Shown here piece by piece: positions 20,370 through 31,885 of a stretch of 50,084 bases of DNA. Below the pieces are notes generated by a model. That model was not told the origin of the DNA and did not search any database. It saw only the letters and a program-made list of their open reading frames with translations. Position numbers and translations under genes: made by a program. Origin of the DNA: Pelagibacteraceae bacterium (GTDB lineage Bacteria > Pseudomonadota > Alphaproteobacteria > HIMB59 > GCA-002718135). Within the stretch, counting starts at the first letter, position 1, and the number at the start of each line of letters is the position of its first letter. The stretch lies in the NCBI GenBank assembly GCA_018657885.1, contig JABHWG010000137.1:1-50084 (forward strand), read 5' to 3'.

Positions 20370-23300
20370 TTAAGTATTTTGTATATTTTCTGCTTGTTTT
20401 CTTTTCTCTAAAATTTCCTTATCTTTTACAGATGCTATCTTCTCATACTCAGATGTTATTCTTCCTGTTCCTGCAGGTATAAGTCTTCCCACTATGACAT
20501 TTTCTTTTAAGCCTTTTAAAGGATCAATTTTACCCATAGTAGCTGCATCAGTTAATACTTTTGTAGTTTCTTGAAAAGAAGCTGCTGATATGAAGGACGA
20601 TGTCTGCAAACTAGCCTTAGTAATACCTAGTAATACAGGCTCATATTCTACAATTTTCTTTCCATTTTTTTCAAGATCATCATTTAATTTCAATATATCT
20701 CTTTTTTGAGCCTGTTCACCAACAAGTAAAGAGGAATCGCCAGCTTTCTTAATTAAAACTTTCTGAAGCATTTGTCTTGCAATAGTCTCAATATGCTTAT
20801 CATTAATATAAACACCTTGGAGCTTATAGACTGATTGCACTTCTCGTACCAAATATCTAGCGAGTTCTTCTACTCCTAAAATTCTTAAAATATCATGAGG
20901 TACAGGGGTTCCCTCAACTAAAACATCACCTTTTTTTACAAAATCACCTTCTACTACATTTAGATATTTAGCTCTTGGAATTAAAATTTCAAAAGTATTA
21001 GTTTCATCTATGCTAGTAATTACTAGTCTTCTTTTATTTTTATAATCTTTTCCAAAAGAAATATTACCATCAATTTCACACATAATAGCTGGATCTTTAG
21101 GCTTCCTAGCTTCAAACAACTCAGCAACACGAGGTAATCCACCTGTAATATCTTTTGTTTTAGATGACTCTTTTGGTATTCTTGCAAGAACTTGACCAGC
21201 ATAAACTTGCTGCTCATCCTCAACACTTAAAATTGTATCAATTGACATTGGATAATTGATAAAATTATCTGCATCAACTTCTTCTGAATTTAATGTTTCC
21301 TGGACATTAATTGCAGGTTTAAAGTTTTTAGACTTTGGATTTTGACTCCAGTCAATTACAATCTTACTTGAAATACCAGTGGTATCATCAATGGACTCTC
21401 TAAAAGAAATTCCTTGCTGTAAATCAACATATTTTAAAAACCCATCTCTTTCTGCAATAATTGGTAAGGTGTAAGGATCCCACTCAGCAAGAGTTTGGTT
21501 TGCCTTTACTTCCTGATCATCCTTAACAAAAATTTTGGAACCAAAAGGAATATTGATAGAAAACTTTTCAACCTTATTTACTTCAATTTTTATTTTTGCA
21601 TTTCTGCTTAAAATAATTGAATTTGAAAACTTATCCTCAATTAATTTCAAATTTTCAAGTTTAACTAATCCATCAATAGGAGCTAATGAGTTTGATTGCT
21701 CTACAGAAGAACTAGCTGCTCCTCCTATGTGGAACGTTCTCATTGTAAGCTGAGTTCCTGGTTCACCAATGGATTGAGCTGCAATAATACCAACAGCTTC
21801 TCCAACATTAACTTCAGTACCTCTTGCCAAATCCCTACCATAACATTTGGCACAAATACCATCTTCAGTGGTGCACGTTAGAACTGATCGTATTTTTAAA
21901 GATCTTATTCCTAAATTTACAATATCTTCTAAATGTTTTTCTTCTATTATCTCACCAGCCTTTACAATTACTAGATCATCAATGTTATGAAGATCCTGGC
22001 AAGGAGTTCTCCCCAAAACTCTTTCAGTTAAAGGTGATGTAATATTTCCTGACTCAACAATTTCCTCAACCATTACTCCATTCTCTGTGCCACAGTCTAC
22101 TTCTCTTATAACAGCATCTTGAGCAACATCTACTAATCGTCTTGTGAGGTAACCACTGCTCGCAGTTTTTAATGCTGTATCTGCCAAACCTTTTCTAGCT
22201 CCGTGAGTAGACGTGAAATATTCTAGAACTGATAAACCCTCTTTAAAGTTAGACTTAATTGGATTTTCAATAATTTCTCCAGATGGTTTTGCCATCAGGC
22301 CTCTCATACCTGCTAACTGTTTTAACTGTGCCGCTGATCCTCTGGCACCTGAGTGAGCCATCATAAATACTGAATTAATTGGCTTATCATCATCAGGTTT
22401 TGATATTACATCAAGCATCTTGTCTGCAACTTTATTTGTACACTCAGACCAAGCATCAACAACCTTATTGTATTTTTCACCTTGGGTAATTAGACCGTCT
22501 TGATACTGATTTTCATATTCTTGGACTTTATTTTGAGTATCATCAAGAAGTTGTTGCTTTTCATCAGGAATGATTAGATCATCTTTACCAAATGATATTC
22601 CAGCTATTGCTGCATATTTGAAACCAATTTGCATTATGTGATCAGCAAAAAGTACTGTCTCTTTTTGACCACAAAATCTGTAAACTGTATCAATGATGTT
22701 GCTCACTTCTTTTTTTGTTAAAACTTTATTTATTAATGAAAAATCAATTTTTTCATTTTTTGGAAGAGCATTTGCAAGTATCATTCTACCAGGAGTAGTC
22801 TCAACTTTTGAAATTTCTCCAATTGAGTTTCTTATCCTAGAAATAATTTTAGTATGCAAAGTTACAACTTTATTTTCTAAAGCTTTTAAAATCTCATTAG
22901 TATCTAGAAAGGATCTATTCTCACCTTTTTGATTATTTCTCATTATCGAGAGATAATAAATCCCTAATACAATATCTTGTGAAGGTACAATGATAGGCTT
23001 ACCACTTGATGGTGATAATATATTATTGGTACTCATCATTAAAACTCTAGCTTCAAGTTGCGCTTCTAAACTTAAAGGAACATGGACAGCCATCTGGTCA
23101 CCATCAAAGTCAGCATTAAAAGCAGTACAAACTAAAGGATGAAGTTGTATAGATTTACCTTCAATTAAAATCGGTTCAAATGCTTGAATTCCAAGTCTAT
23201 GAAGTGTTGGTGCTCTATTTAATAATATTGGGTGTTCTCTTATTACCTCTTCAAGAATATCCCATACTCTTGGATCTTCTTTTTCGACAAGTTTTTTTGC

Positions 23301-24494
23301 AGCCTTAATAGTATTAGCCCATCCATAAATATCTAACTTGTGAAAAATGAAAGGTTTAAATAATTCTAAAGCCATTTTTTTTGGAATACCACATTGATGA
23401 AGCTTTAAAGTAGGTCCAACAACAATGACTGATCTGCCTGAATAATCTACTCTTTTACCAAGTAAGTTTTGTCTAAATCGACCTTGCTTTCCTTTAAGCA
23501 TGTCAGATAAAGATTTTAAAGGTCGCTTATTAGTTGATGTTATGACCCTTCCCCTTCTTCCATTATCAAAAAGAGCATCAACAGATTCTTGGAGCATTCT
23601 CTTTTCATTTCTAATAATTATATCAGGCGCCCTAAGATCTATAAGTCTTTTCAACCTGTTATTTCTATTTATAACTCTTCTGTAGAGGTCATTTAAATCA
23701 CTAGTTGCAAACCTTCCACCATCAAGAGGAACTAATGGTCTCAACTCAGGAGGTATTACAGGGAGGACTCTTAATATCATCCATTCTGGTTTATTTTTTG
23801 AAACTATAAAAGATTCTAGAAGTTTTATTCTTTTTGTTAATTTTGTTTTTTTAAGCTCAGACTTTGTCTCCGTAAGATCAATTTTTGTTTTTTCAAAATC
23901 TGAAGATAAATCAATGTTTATTAACATTTGTTCAATTGCTTCTGCTCCAATAGCCGCACTAAATGAATCTTCACCGTATTGATCTTGATAATCGATGTAT
24001 TGATCTTCAGAAATCACTTCACCTTTTTTTAAATCAGTTAAGCCAGGCTCTACAACGATAAATTGCTCAAAATACAAAACTTTCTCAAGATTTTTAATAG
24101 TCATATCCAACAGAGTTGCAATCCGACTTGGTAATGATTTCATAAACCAAATATGAGAAACAGGGGCTGCAAGCTCTATATGACCCATCCGATCACGTCT
24201 CACCTTTGATAAAGTTACTTCAACACCACATTTTTCACATATGATACCTCTAAACTTCATTCTTTTATATTTACCACAAAGACATTCATAATCTTTTACC
24301 GGTCCAAATATTCTTGAGCAGAAGAGCCCGTCTTTTTCAGGTTTAAATGTACGATAATTAATTGTTTCAGGTTTTTTAATTTCTCCAAAAGACCATGAAC
24401 GTATATCATCTGGACTAGCAATTGATATCTTCAAGCTATTAAAATTTTTAATTCCTTGATTTTGATTAAAAATATTTACTAATTCTCTATTCAT
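20370..24494 (-). CDS. rpoC: RNA polymerase beta' subunit
   Basis: Catalytic clamp subunit of RNA polymerase. The N-terminal zinc site has Cys71, Cys73, Cys86 and Cys89 ([20 protein letters not shown]). The active-site loop [16 protein letters not shown] holds the three Asp that bind Mg2+. The trigger-loop region ([23 protein letters not shown]) and a second Cys cluster ([16 protein letters not shown]) follow. It has 1374 residues and overlaps the rpoB end by 8 bp, which suggests translational coupling for equal amounts. Confidence 0.99.
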   Translation of the reverse strand: MNRELVNIFNQNQGIKNFNSLKISIASPDDIRSWSFGEIKKPETINYRTFKPEKDGLFCSRIFGPVKDYECLCGKYKRMKFRGIICEKCGVEVTLSKVRRDRMGHIELAAPVSHIWFMKSLPSRIATLLDMTIKNLEKVLYFEQFIVVEPGLTDLKKGEVISEDQYIDYQDQYGEDSFSAAIGAEAIEQMLINIDLSSDFEKTKIDLTETKSELKKTKLTKRIKLLESFIVSKNKPEWMILRVLPVIPPELRPLVPLDGGRFATSDLNDLYRRVINRNNRLKRLIDLRAPDIIIRNEKRMLQESVDALFDNGRRGRVITSTNKRPLKSLSDMLKGKQGRFRQNLLGKRVDYSGRSVIVVGPTLKLHQCGIPKKMALELFKPFIFHKLDIYGWANTIKAAKKLVEKEDPRVWDILEEVIREHPILLNRAPTLHRLGIQAFEPILIEGKSIQLHPLVCTAFNADFDGDQMAVHVPLSLEAQLEARVLMMSTNNILSPSSGKPIIVPSQDIVLGIYYLSIMRNNQKGENRSFLDTNEILKALENKVVTLHTKIISRIRNSIGEISKVETTPGRMILANALPKNEKIDFSLINKVLTKKEVSNIIDTVYRFCGQKETVLFADHIMQIGFKYAAIAGISFGKDDLIIPDEKQQLLDDTQNKVQEYENQYQDGLITQGEKYNKVVDAWSECTNKVADKMLDVISKPDDDKPINSVFMMAHSGARGSAAQLKQLAGMRGLMAKPSGEIIENPIKSNFKEGLSVLEYFTSTHGARKGLADTALKTASSGYLTRRLVDVAQDAVIREVDCGTENGVMVEEIVESGNITSPLTERVLGRTPCQDLHNIDDLVIVKAGEIIEEKHLEDIVNLGIRSLKIRSVLTCTTEDGICAKCYGRDLARGTEVNVGEAVGIIAAQSIGEPGTQLTMRTFHIGGAASSSVEQSNSLAPIDGLVKLENLKLIEDKFSNSIILSRNAKIKIEVNKVEKFSINIPFGSKIFVKDDQEVKANQTLAEWDPYTLPIIAERDGFLKYVDLQQGISFRESIDDTTGISSKIVIDWSQNPKSKNFKPAINVQETLNSEEVDADNFINYPMSIDTILSVEDEQQVYAGQVLARIPKESSKTKDITGGLPRVAELFEARKPKDPAIMCEIDGNISFGKDYKNKRRLVITSIDETNTFEILIPRAKYLNVVEGDFVKKGDVLVEGTPVPHDILRILGVEELARYLVREVQSVYKLQGVYINDKHIETIARQMLQKVLIKKAGDSSLLVGEQAQKRDILKLNDDLEKNGKKIVEYEPVLLGITKASLQTSSFISAASFQETTKVLTDAATMGKIDPLKGLKENVIVGRLIPAGTGRITSEYEKIASVKDKEILEKRKQAENIQNT

Positions 24495-27400
24495 TTTCAG
24501 ACACCGTACTTTCTATGTTTTTTATTGGTTTAACAATTTCCTTAAATTCTAAGTTAAGACCAAGAGATCTTAATTCTTTAACCATAACATTAAATGATTC
24601 TGGCGTACCAGACTCAAAATTATTATCACCTTTAACAATTGACTCGTATACTTTTGTTCTACCAGCAACATCATCTGATTTTATTGTTAAAATTTCTTGA
24701 AGTGTGTATGCTGCGCCATATGCTTCGAGGGCCCAAACTTCCATTTCACCAAATCTCTGGCCACCAAATTGTGCTTTACCTCCTAGAGGTTGTTGAGTAA
24801 CTAAGCTGTAAGGACCAATTGATCTGGCATGAATTTTTTCATCAACTAAATGGTGTAATTTGAGCATATAGACGTACCCAACAGTAACTGGTCTCTCAAA
24901 TTTTTCGCCCGTGACACCGTCGTATAGTATTTCCTGACCTGTTTTAGAAACTCCAGATTTTTCTAATAAAGACGAAATATCCTTTTCTTTGGCTCCATCA
25001 AAAACAGGTGTGGCAAATGGAATTCCATCTTTTAAATTTTCTGATAACTCTAAAATCTGATCGTCATCCATGTTTTCAATCTCTTCTTTGTGATTTTTAA
25101 AGTCATATATTTCTAAAAGTTTATTTTTAAGATCATTAGTATGGCCATCAGTTTTCAATTTAGTAATCATCTCGTTAACCTGGCTACCTAAAGAAGCTGA
25201 TGCCCAACCTAAGTGTGTTTCAAGAATTTGCCCAATATTCATACGACTTGGAACGCCTAAAGGATTTAGAACAATATCGACAGGTCTTCCATCTTGCAGA
25301 TATGGCATATCTTCAACAGGACAGATCTTAGAAATAACTCCTTTATTACCGTGACGTCCAGCCATTTTGTCTCCAGGTTGAAGTTTTCTTTTAACAGCAA
25401 CAAAAACTTTAATAAGTTTTAAAACACCAGGTAATAGCTCATCACCACTTTGAATTTTATCTATTTTATTTTCAAATTTTTGATTAATGTTACCAAGCTG
25501 ATTTTCATAATTCTTAATTAAAGATTCAATTTGAGTTGTTATTTTTTCTTCTGCAATGTTAATTTTAATTAAATCATTTACTTGCAAATTATCTAATTGA
25601 TCAAAACTAAGCTTAGAATTTTTATCTATGTTTTCCATTCCAGATATAAACTTTTTTCCAACAAGAAGATCTTTTAAATGATTTCCAAAACTTTTTTTAA
25701 GTATATTTAATTCATCATCTCTGTCTCTAGAAATTACTTCAATTTGAGAATTTTCAATACTTATAGCCCTTTCATCTTTTTCGATTCCTCTTCTTGAAAA
25801 AACTCTGATTTCAACAACAGTACCTTTAACGCCTGGGGGGACTCTCAAGCTTGTATCTTTTACATCAGCTGCCTTTTCTCCAAAAATAGCCCTTAGTAAT
25901 TTTTCTTCAGGAGTCATCGGCGATTCCCCTTTTGGTGTAACCTTACCAACCAAAATATCTCCTGAAGATACCTCAGCCCCGACATATACTATTCCAGTTT
26001 CATCAAGATTTACTAACATTTCCTCACTTGCATTTGGAATATCTCTTGTAACGTCTTCAGGTCCCAACTTTGTATCTCTCGCCATGACCTCAAACTCCTC
26101 AACATGAATCGATGTAAAAACATCATCCTGAACAACTTTTTCAGAAATTAATATTGAATCCTCAAAATTATAACCATTCCAAGGCATAAAGGCCACTAAG
26201 ACATTTCTTCCAAGAGCAAGTTCACCTAAATCAGTTGCCGGCCCATCAGCAATAACTTGGTTTTTTTTAATCTGATCTCCAACGTTAACAAGAGGCCTTT
26301 GATTTATGCATGTGTTTTGATTTGATCTTTGAAATTTTTGCAAATTATAAATATCAATTTTATTAAGTGAGTTATCTTTTTTATCTGTAACTCTAATAAC
26401 TATTCTATTTGCATCTAATTGATCAACAATTCCTTCTCTTTTAGCTACAACTGTTGATCCACTATCTTTAGCAACAGTATATTCCATTCCAGTACCTACA
26501 AGTGGTGCTTTTGGCTTAATAAGAGGGACTGCTTGTCTCATCATATTGGAACCCATCAATGCCCTATTCGCATCATCATTTTCTAAAAAAGGAATTAAAG
26601 AAGCTGCAACAGAAACTAATTGCTGTGGAGATACATCCATAAGATCAATTGAATCAACTTCTGCATTTATAAATTCCCCATTTTTTCTTGAACTTATTAC
26701 CTCGTTTTTAAATTTACCTTTTTCATCAACTTCTGAGTTTGCTTGAGCTATTACAAAGTCCTCTTCATTGATGGCACTTAAATAAACAACATCACTTGTT
26801 ACTTTTCCGTTATTTACAATTCTGTATGGTGTTTCAATAAATCCATATTGATTAATCCTTGAGTAAGAAGCTAAGCTATTAATAAGCCCAATATTAGCCC
26901 CTTCTGGAGTTTCAATAGGACAAATTCTTCCATAGTGTGTTTGGTGAACATCTCTAACTTCAAATCCAGCTCTTTCTCTGTTTAGACCTCCAGGGCCAAG
27001 TGCTGATACTCTTCTTTTATGAGTTATTTCACTTAAAGGGTTAGTTTGGTCCATAAATTGACTTAATTGACTTGTTCCAAAAAATTCCTTGATTGAAGCT
27101 GCAACAGGTTTTGCATTAATAATATCCTGAGGCATAATATTATCAACTTCAAGTGAGCTCAGCCTTTCCTTAATTGCTCTATCCATCTTAAGTAAACCAA
27201 CTCGGTATTGATTTTCAAGAAGTTCTCCAACTGACCTTACTCTTCGATTTGCTAGATGATCAATATCATCAATGTCACCTTTGCCATCGATAAGATTGTG
27301 CATATGCTTAACAACATCAATTATGTCAGATTTGTCTAATATTTTTTGATTAATATCAGTGTCTTTTTTAAACTTTGCATTAATTTTTAATCTTCCAACA

Positions 27401-28695
27401 GATGACAAATCATATCTATCTGAGTTAAAAAACAAATTATTAAAAAGTAACTCGGCAGTCTCTATAGTAGGCGGCTCACCCGGTCTAAGAATTTTGAATA
27501 ATTCAAATAGAGCCTCTTCTCTAGATCTAGCTTTATCTAACTGAAGAGTATTTCTGATGTATGAGCCTATCTCAATATTATCCACTTTTAAAATATCTAA
27601 TTTATTTATTTTATTAGAACTAAGAAAGTTTACAAACTCTTCATCAATTTCAAAACCTGCCTCATAAAAAATTTTTCCAGTCTTTTCGTCAATTATGTCT
27701 GAAGAAATATAAAGACCAATTAATGAATTCTCATCGATTGATAGATTAGAGATATTTTTTTTCTTAATATCATTAATGATTTTTTGATTAACTTTAGTTC
27801 CTTTGCTGATTAAAATCTTACCATTATTAGAATCTAATATATCAAAGTTAAGAATTTTTGATTTATAAAAAATTAAATTTTCCTTAAACTGCCAACCATG
27901 ATTATTTTTCTTAAAAGTAATGTTATCGTAAAAAATTGAAAGTATTTCTTCCCCAGTCATACCTAATATTTTTTTAGAATCTGGATCAATTTTATTTTTA
28001 TCACATTCTTCAATATATTGAGTTGATGAGTTGCTGAGTAAGCACTTTAATAAAGTGGTGACTGGAAATTTTCTTTTTCTATCAATTCTTGCATGCAAAT
28101 TATTTTTTGCATCATGCTCAAAATCAAGCCAAGAACCTCTATAAGGAATAATTCTGGCATTAAATAAATATTTACCACTTGTATGAGTTTTACCAAAATC
28201 GTGATCAAAGAAAACACCTGGAGATCTATGCATCTGACTTACAACAACTCTCTCCGTTCCATTAACTACAAAGGTTGCATTTTTAGACATCAAAGGGATG
28301 TCGCCCATATAAACTTCTTGTTCTTTAATATCTCTTACAGATTTAGTTCCTGCAATCTCATCAATATCCCAGATTATTAATCTAAAGTTAACTAATAAAG
28401 GAGCTCCATAAGTCATTCCTCTTTGAGAACATTCTTCAACATCATATTTAGGAACACCAATATCAAAACTCACATAATCAACCGTAGCTCTTTCAGTATA
28501 ATCATTAATAGGAAAAACTGATTTAAAAATCGCATGTAATCCAATGTCTTCTTTTTTCTCAGGTGAGACTCTGAGCTGCAAAAAATTATCAAAAGATCTT
28601 TTTTGTACTTCTACAAGATTTGGAAGCGATGTAACCAACGGTATCTTACCAAAAGATTTTCTAATTTTTTTTGAATTGATATAATCTAAGCTCAT
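24487..28695 (-). CDS. rpoB: RNA polymerase beta subunit
   Basis: Second catalytic subunit, forming the rifampicin pocket. The rif region reads [43 protein letters not shown] (key parts [22 protein letters not shown]), apparently wild type at the usual resistance positions. [15 protein letters not shown] and [24 protein letters not shown] (key [13 protein letters not shown]) are also present. At 1402 residues it is slightly longer than E. coli RpoB. It is preceded by a 62-bp spacer with a hairpin. Confidence 0.99.
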   Translation of the reverse strand: MSLDYINSKKIRKSFGKIPLVTSLPNLVEVQKRSFDNFLQLRVSPEKKEDIGLHAIFKSVFPINDYTERATVDYVSFDIGVPKYDVEECSQRGMTYGAPLLVNFRLIIWDIDEIAGTKSVRDIKEQEVYMGDIPLMSKNATFVVNGTERVVVSQMHRSPGVFFDHDFGKTHTSGKYLFNARIIPYRGSWLDFEHDAKNNLHARIDRKRKFPVTTLLKCLLSNSSTQYIEECDKNKIDPDSKKILGMTGEEILSIFYDNITFKKNNHGWQFKENLIFYKSKILNFDILDSNNGKILISKGTKVNQKIINDIKKKNISNLSIDENSLIGLYISSDIIDEKTGKIFYEAGFEIDEEFVNFLSSNKINKLDILKVDNIEIGSYIRNTLQLDKARSREEALFELFKILRPGEPPTIETAELLFNNLFFNSDRYDLSSVGRLKINAKFKKDTDINQKILDKSDIIDVVKHMHNLIDGKGDIDDIDHLANRRVRSVGELLENQYRVGLLKMDRAIKERLSSLEVDNIMPQDIINAKPVAASIKEFFGTSQLSQFMDQTNPLSEITHKRRVSALGPGGLNRERAGFEVRDVHQTHYGRICPIETPEGANIGLINSLASYSRINQYGFIETPYRIVNNGKVTSDVVYLSAINEEDFVIAQANSEVDEKGKFKNEVISSRKNGEFINAEVDSIDLMDVSPQQLVSVAASLIPFLENDDANRALMGSNMMRQAVPLIKPKAPLVGTGMEYTVAKDSGSTVVAKREGIVDQLDANRIVIRVTDKKDNSLNKIDIYNLQKFQRSNQNTCINQRPLVNVGDQIKKNQVIADGPATDLGELALGRNVLVAFMPWNGYNFEDSILISEKVVQDDVFTSIHVEEFEVMARDTKLGPEDVTRDIPNASEEMLVNLDETGIVYVGAEVSSGDILVGKVTPKGESPMTPEEKLLRAIFGEKAADVKDTSLRVPPGVKGTVVEIRVFSRRGIEKDERAISIENSQIEVISRDRDDELNILKKSFGNHLKDLLVGKKFISGMENIDKNSKLSFDQLDNLQVNDLIKINIAEEKITTQIESLIKNYENQLGNINQKFENKIDKIQSGDELLPGVLKLIKVFVAVKRKLQPGDKMAGRHGNKGVISKICPVEDMPYLQDGRPVDIVLNPLGVPSRMNIGQILETHLGWASASLGSQVNEMITKLKTDGHTNDLKNKLLEIYDFKNHKEEIENMDDDQILELSENLKDGIPFATPVFDGAKEKDISSLLEKSGVSKTGQEILYDGVTGEKFERPVTVGYVYMLKLHHLVDEKIHARSIGPYSLVTQQPLGGKAQFGGQRFGEMEVWALEAYGAAYTLQEILTIKSDDVAGRTKVYESIVKGDNNFESGTPESFNVMVKELRSLGLNLEFKEIVKPIKNIESTVSENE

Positions 28696-28724
28696 TTATT
28701 CACCTTTGTTTAATATTTTTAAAG

Positions 28725-28751
28725 AAGACCCCCACAATAAGTGGAGGTCTT
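28725..28751 (-). terminator. Hairpin between rplL and rpoB, probable partial terminator
   Basis: Eleven-base arms pair as AAGACCTCCAC with GTGGGGGTCTT around a 5-nt loop, with one G-U pair. On the minus strand the hairpin is followed by TTCTTT only, so the U-tract is weak. Position, right after the rplL stop and before rpoB, matches the attenuator that in E. coli keeps L7/L12 output above that of the polymerase subunits. It could instead be an RNase processing site. Confidence 0.6.
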
Positions 28752-28757
28752 AAAAAA

Positions 28758-29132
28758 TTATTTAAGTTCTACTTTAGCTCCAGCAGCTTCAAGAGTTTTT
28801 TTCATCTCTTCAGCTTCAGCTTTCGCAACACCTTGCTTCAAAGATTTTGGTGCACCTTCAACAAGATCTTTTGCTTCTTTAAGACCTAGAGCTGTTATTG
28901 TTCTTACTTCTTTAATTACTGCAATTTTATTTGATCCAGCCTCAGCTAAAACAACATCAAAATCAGTTTTTTCTTCTGCTGCAGCATCAGCACCAGCAGC
29001 TGCAGGAGCTGCAGCAGCAACTGGGGCAGCTGCCGAAACACCCCATTTTTCTTCTAGAAGTTTGCTAAGTTCAGCAGCCTCTAGAACAGTAAGTGATGAT
29101 AAATCATCAATAATTTTATTTAAATCAGCCAT
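28758..29132 (-). CDS. rplL: 50S ribosomal protein L7/L12
   Basis: Stalk protein that recruits translation GTPases. The N-terminal dimer domain ([28 protein letters not shown]) is followed by an alanine-rich hinge at about residues 33-53, then the C-terminal domain with [25 protein letters not shown]. It has 124 residues. Its GC content is visibly higher than its neighbours because of the Ala codons in the hinge. Confidence 0.98.
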   Translation of the reverse strand: MADLNKIIDDLSSLTVLEAAELSKLLEEKWGVSAAAPVAAAAPAAAGADAAAEEKTDFDVVLAEAGSNKIAVIKEVRTITALGLKEAKDLVEGAPKSLKQGVAKAEAEEMKKTLEAAGAKVELK

Positions 29133-29150
29133 TTTCTTCTCCTTTTAAAC

Positions 29151-29672
29151 CTAATTGGACTCTTCTAAACTCTTACTTTGAGCACTCACTAATCTAGCTA
29201 TTTGCCCAGCAGGCTCCTTCATAATTAAAGCTATTTTTTGAGCTGGAGCTGAGATTATTCCTAAAATTTTTCCTCTTAACTCATCCATTGAAGGAAGAGT
29301 GGCGAGAAAATTAATTTTTTCTAGATCAATTTTTTCCCCATTATAACCACCACCAATAATTTTAAAATTTTCAAGTTTTTTTTCAAAACTAACAGCGACT
29401 TTTGCTGGAGCTACAGGGTCATCTGAATATGCTATAGCAGTAGGTCCTGTAAATAGATCAGCTAAATCTTTAAATTGTGTTTGCTCTAAAGCGAGTTTAG
29501 TTAATCTGTTCTTCGTAACCTTGAATTTAGCTCCATTATCTCTCATTTCGGATCTTAACTCTTCTGATTCATTAACAGTTAGACCAGAGTAATGAGTAAC
29601 AATAACTGAAGTTGATGAATCTAACTCATCTTTCAAATTTTGAACTAAATTTTTTTTATCAGAACGTTTCAC
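29151..29672 (-). CDS. rplJ: 50S ribosomal protein L10
   Basis: Stalk base that binds L7/L12 dimers, and in many bacteria represses its own mRNA. The N-terminus KKNLVQNLKDELDSSTSVIVTHYSGLTV and KVTKNRLTKLAL are typical. It has 173 residues. An L10 leader RNA lies directly upstream, which supports autoregulation. 18 bp separate it from rplL. Confidence 0.97.
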   Translation of the reverse strand: MKRSDKKNLVQNLKDELDSSTSVIVTHYSGLTVNESEELRSEMRDNGAKFKVTKNRLTKLALEQTQFKDLADLFTGPTAIAYSDDPVAPAKVAVSFEKKLENFKIIGGGYNGEKIDLEKINFLATLPSMDELRGKILGIISAPAQKIALIMKEPAGQIARLVSAQSKSLEESN

Positions 29673-29743
29673 TTACACCTCGGTTTATTTTTAGGTAAAA
29701 CCTAAAATTAGCTGTCAATGTTTGCTAATCAAACACAGACAAG

Positions 29744-29818
29744 CCTGTCAAGAAGCCAGAATCTCTCGCTTCAGTCTATGCAGGGAATTAAGCATAAGCT
29801 CCTACAGTCTTTGACAGG
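29744..29818 (-). promoter_or_regulatory. L10 leader RNA (rplJ autoregulatory element)
   Basis: In the 178-bp gap between rplA and rplJ, the minus strand carries the known L10-leader core: AGACTGTAGGAGC, then CTTAATTCCCTGCATAGAC, enclosed by an 8-bp closing stem (CCTGTCAA at 29818-29811 with TTGACAGG at 29751-29744). The L10(L12)4 complex binds this element to reduce rplJ-rplL translation. A further small hairpin (GTTTG/CAAAC arms) lies nearer rplJ. The rest of the gap holds no coding sequence that I can support. Confidence 0.88.
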
Positions 29819-29850
29819 TGATAACCTTACGATTATCTGTTAAATCAGCC

Positions 29851-30540
29851 TTAACGTAAACTCGCTACGTTTATTTCTAATCCAACACCCATAGTTGAAG
29901 CTATGGTAACTTTTTTAATAAATGATCCTTTTACAGTATCAGGTTTGCTTTTATTAATTGCGCTAAAGAAAGCTTTTAAATTTTCTAAAAGATCATCTTC
30001 GTTAAAATTCATTTTTCCAATTCCTGCATGAACGATTCCACTTTTTTCATTTTTATATTGGACTTGACCAGATTTTGCATTTTGAATAGCAGTTTTTAAA
30101 TCTTGAGTTACTGTTCCTAGTTTAGGATTTGGCATTAAACCTTTAGGTCCTAAAATTTTAGCAACTTTACCAATAGAAGGCATCATATCAGGTGTGGCAA
30201 TAAGAAGATCAAAATTGATTTTGCCACTTGATATTGAATCAATTAAGTCGTTCTCTCCAACAAGATCAGCTCCTGCTTCCTTTGCTTCATTTTGTTTGTC
30301 TCCTTTTGTAAGAACTGCAACATTTATATTCTTACCAGTACCTTTTGGTAAATTTATCATACCTCTTATATTCTGATCAGTTTTATTAGGGTCAATTCCG
30401 AGATTTATCGCAATCTCAATAGATTCTTCAAATTTTGTATAAGAATTTTCCTTTAAGATCTTGATTGCTTCAATAGGATTATAAACTTTTGAAGTATTAA
30501 TTTTCTCAATTAAATTTTTATTATTTTTAGTTTTTTTCAT
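29851..30540 (-). CDS. rplA: 50S ribosomal protein L1
   Basis: L1-stalk protein that helps release the E-site tRNA. Recognised from YNPIEAIKILKENSYTKFEESIEIAINLGID, LPKGTGKNINVAVL, and the highly conserved LGPKGLMPNPKLGTVT. It has 229 residues. The start abuts the rplK stop. Confidence 0.98.
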   Translation of the reverse strand: MKKTKNNKNLIEKINTSKVYNPIEAIKILKENSYTKFEESIEIAINLGIDPNKTDQNIRGMINLPKGTGKNINVAVLTKGDKQNEAKEAGADLVGENDLIDSISSGKINFDLLIATPDMMPSIGKVAKILGPKGLMPNPKLGTVTQDLKTAIQNAKSGQVQYKNEKSGIVHAGIGKMNFNEDDLLENLKAFFSAINKSKPDTVKGSFIKKVTIASTMGVGLEINVASLR

Positions 30541-30969
30541 TTAACTTACAACCTCCATACCCATAGATACGGCAGAACCTTTAACCATATTAACTGCACC
30601 GTTTAAATCAATTGCATTTAAATCTTTCATCTTTTCTTTCGCAATTTTTTCAACATCTGCTTGAGTTACTTTGCCAACTAGTGTTCTCCCAGGGGTTGAA
30701 TTACCTTTTTTAATTTTAGCGGCTTTTTTCAAATAATAACTAACTGGAGGCAATTTTGTTACAAAATCAAATGATCTATCTTTATAAGCAGTAATTACTA
30801 CAGGAATTGGAGCACCTTTTTCTACATCTTTAGTTTTATCATTAAATGCTTTACAAAAGTCCATAATATTTAAACCTCTTTGTCCAAGTGCTGGACCTAC
30901 AGGTGGGGATGGATTAGCTCCTCCTGCCGGAATTTGAAGTTTAATAAAACCTAATACTTCTTTTGCCAT
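30541..30969 (-). CDS. rplK: 50S ribosomal protein L11
   Basis: GTPase-centre protein. [36 protein letters not shown], in parts [21 protein letters not shown], is diagnostic, as is the C-terminal [10 protein letters not shown]. It has 142 residues. 16 bp downstream of nusG, in the standard order nusG-rplK-rplA. Confidence 0.98.
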   Translation of the reverse strand: MAKEVLGFIKLQIPAGGANPSPPVGPALGQRGLNIMDFCKAFNDKTKDVEKGAPIPVVITAYKDRSFDFVTKLPPVSYYLKKAAKIKKGNSTPGRTLVGKVTQADVEKIAKEKMKDLNAIDLNGAVNMVKGSAVSMGMEVVS

Positions 30970-30985
30970 ATCAACCTATCCTTCT

Positions 30986-31519
30986 TTATGCTTTCTCAAC
31001 TTGTGAATATTCTAAATCTACTGGTGTTGCTCTGCCAAATATAGAAACGGCGACTCTTAATCTAGCTTTTTCTTCATCAATTTGTTCTATTTCACCATTA
31101 AAAGATGCGAATGGTCCATCTATAACTTTAACCTGCTCACCAATATCATACATAATTGCTGGTCTTGACTTTTCAACACCATCAATAACTTGTTCTGATA
31201 TTCTTTTTGCCTCAGCATTACTTATTGGAACTGGCTTACCTTTGTTACCAAGAAATCCAGATAACTTAGGTGTGTTTTTAATAATGTGCCAAGTATCGTC
31301 ATTCAAATTCATTTTAATTAAAATATAACCAGGAAATATTTTCCTTTCCGTATTTATTCTAACTCCTCTTTTGACCTCAACAATATTCTGAGTGGGGACT
31401 GAAACCTCTTCAATATGTTCAGAAATTCCTAACTTATTAGCCTGATCCATTATGCTTTCTGCTACTTTCTTTTCAAAACCAGAATATGCATGAAGAACAT
31501 ACCATCTACATCTAATCAT
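30986..31519 (-). CDS. nusG: Transcription termination/antitermination factor NusG
   Basis: Binds RNA polymerase and links it to the ribosome or Rho. The NGN domain begins at CRWYVLHAYSGFEKKVAESI; the C-terminal KOW motif is EQVKVIDGPFASFNGEIEQID. I start it at the ATG at 31519 (MIRCRWYVL), just after the secE stop; the in-frame ATG at 31537 would overlap secE and add six residues. It has 177 residues. Confidence 0.96.
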   Translation of the reverse strand: MIRCRWYVLHAYSGFEKKVAESIMDQANKLGISEHIEEVSVPTQNIVEVKRGVRINTERKIFPGYILIKMNLNDDTWHIIKNTPKLSGFLGNKGKPVPISNAEAKRISEQVIDGVEKSRPAIMYDIGEQVKVIDGPFASFNGEIEQIDEEKARLRVAVSIFGRATPVDLEYSQVEKA

Positions 31520-31520
31520 A

Positions 31521-31739
31521 TTAGAGACCTGAACCAATCTGAATAATTTTTTGAATTAAAAATGACCACATTTGATCAGTTAAAAGAAAAAAAATAGAAA
31601 ATAGAAAAATAAGCAAAATAACTATGGCAGAAGAAATAAATGTATCTCTTCTCTGGGGCCAAGTCACTTTTTGCAACTCTTGTCTTACCTGCCTAACAAA
31701 CTGAGCAGGTGATGTCTTTTTCTTTTCTATATTACTCAT
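31521..31739 (-). CDS. secE: Preprotein translocase subunit SecE
   Basis: Clamp subunit of SecYEG. The 72-residue protein has the amphipathic segment FVRQVRQELQKVTWPQRRDT (conserved KVxWP) followed by one membrane segment (SAIVILLIFLFSIFFLL). This is the short single-span form. It lies between tRNA-Trp and nusG. Confidence 0.96.
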   Translation of the reverse strand: MSNIEKKKTSPAQFVRQVRQELQKVTWPQRRDTFISSAIVILLIFLFSIFFLLTDQMWSFLIQKIIQIGSGL

Positions 31740-31767
31740 TTACACTTTCACAATTTAATAAAATTAT

Positions 31768-31843
31768 TGGCAGGAGTGGCAGGACTTGAACCCGCAGCCC
31801 CCGGTTTTGGAGACCGGTGCTCTACCAGTTGAGCTACACTCCT
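31768..31843 (-). tRNA. tRNA-Trp (anticodon CCA)
   Basis: A 76-nt gene with acceptor stem AGGAGTG/CACTCCT, anticodon stem CCGGT/ACCGG, and loop CTCCAAA giving anticodon CCA. It has a TTCAAGT T-loop and an encoded CCA end. It sits between tuf and secE, so it must be cut from a tuf-tRNA-secE transcript or use a promoter in the 42 bp after tuf. Confidence 0.97.
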
Positions 31844-31885
31844 AATTTTAAAAGCAGCTGAAACTAGCAGAGAGGTCTCAAATAC

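Noticed and set aside
28741..29148. A plus-strand Ala/Ser-rich open frame (135 codons) opposite rplL
   Set aside because: It mirrors the GC-richer alanine hinge of rplL; such shadow frames are expected opposite Ala-rich genes.
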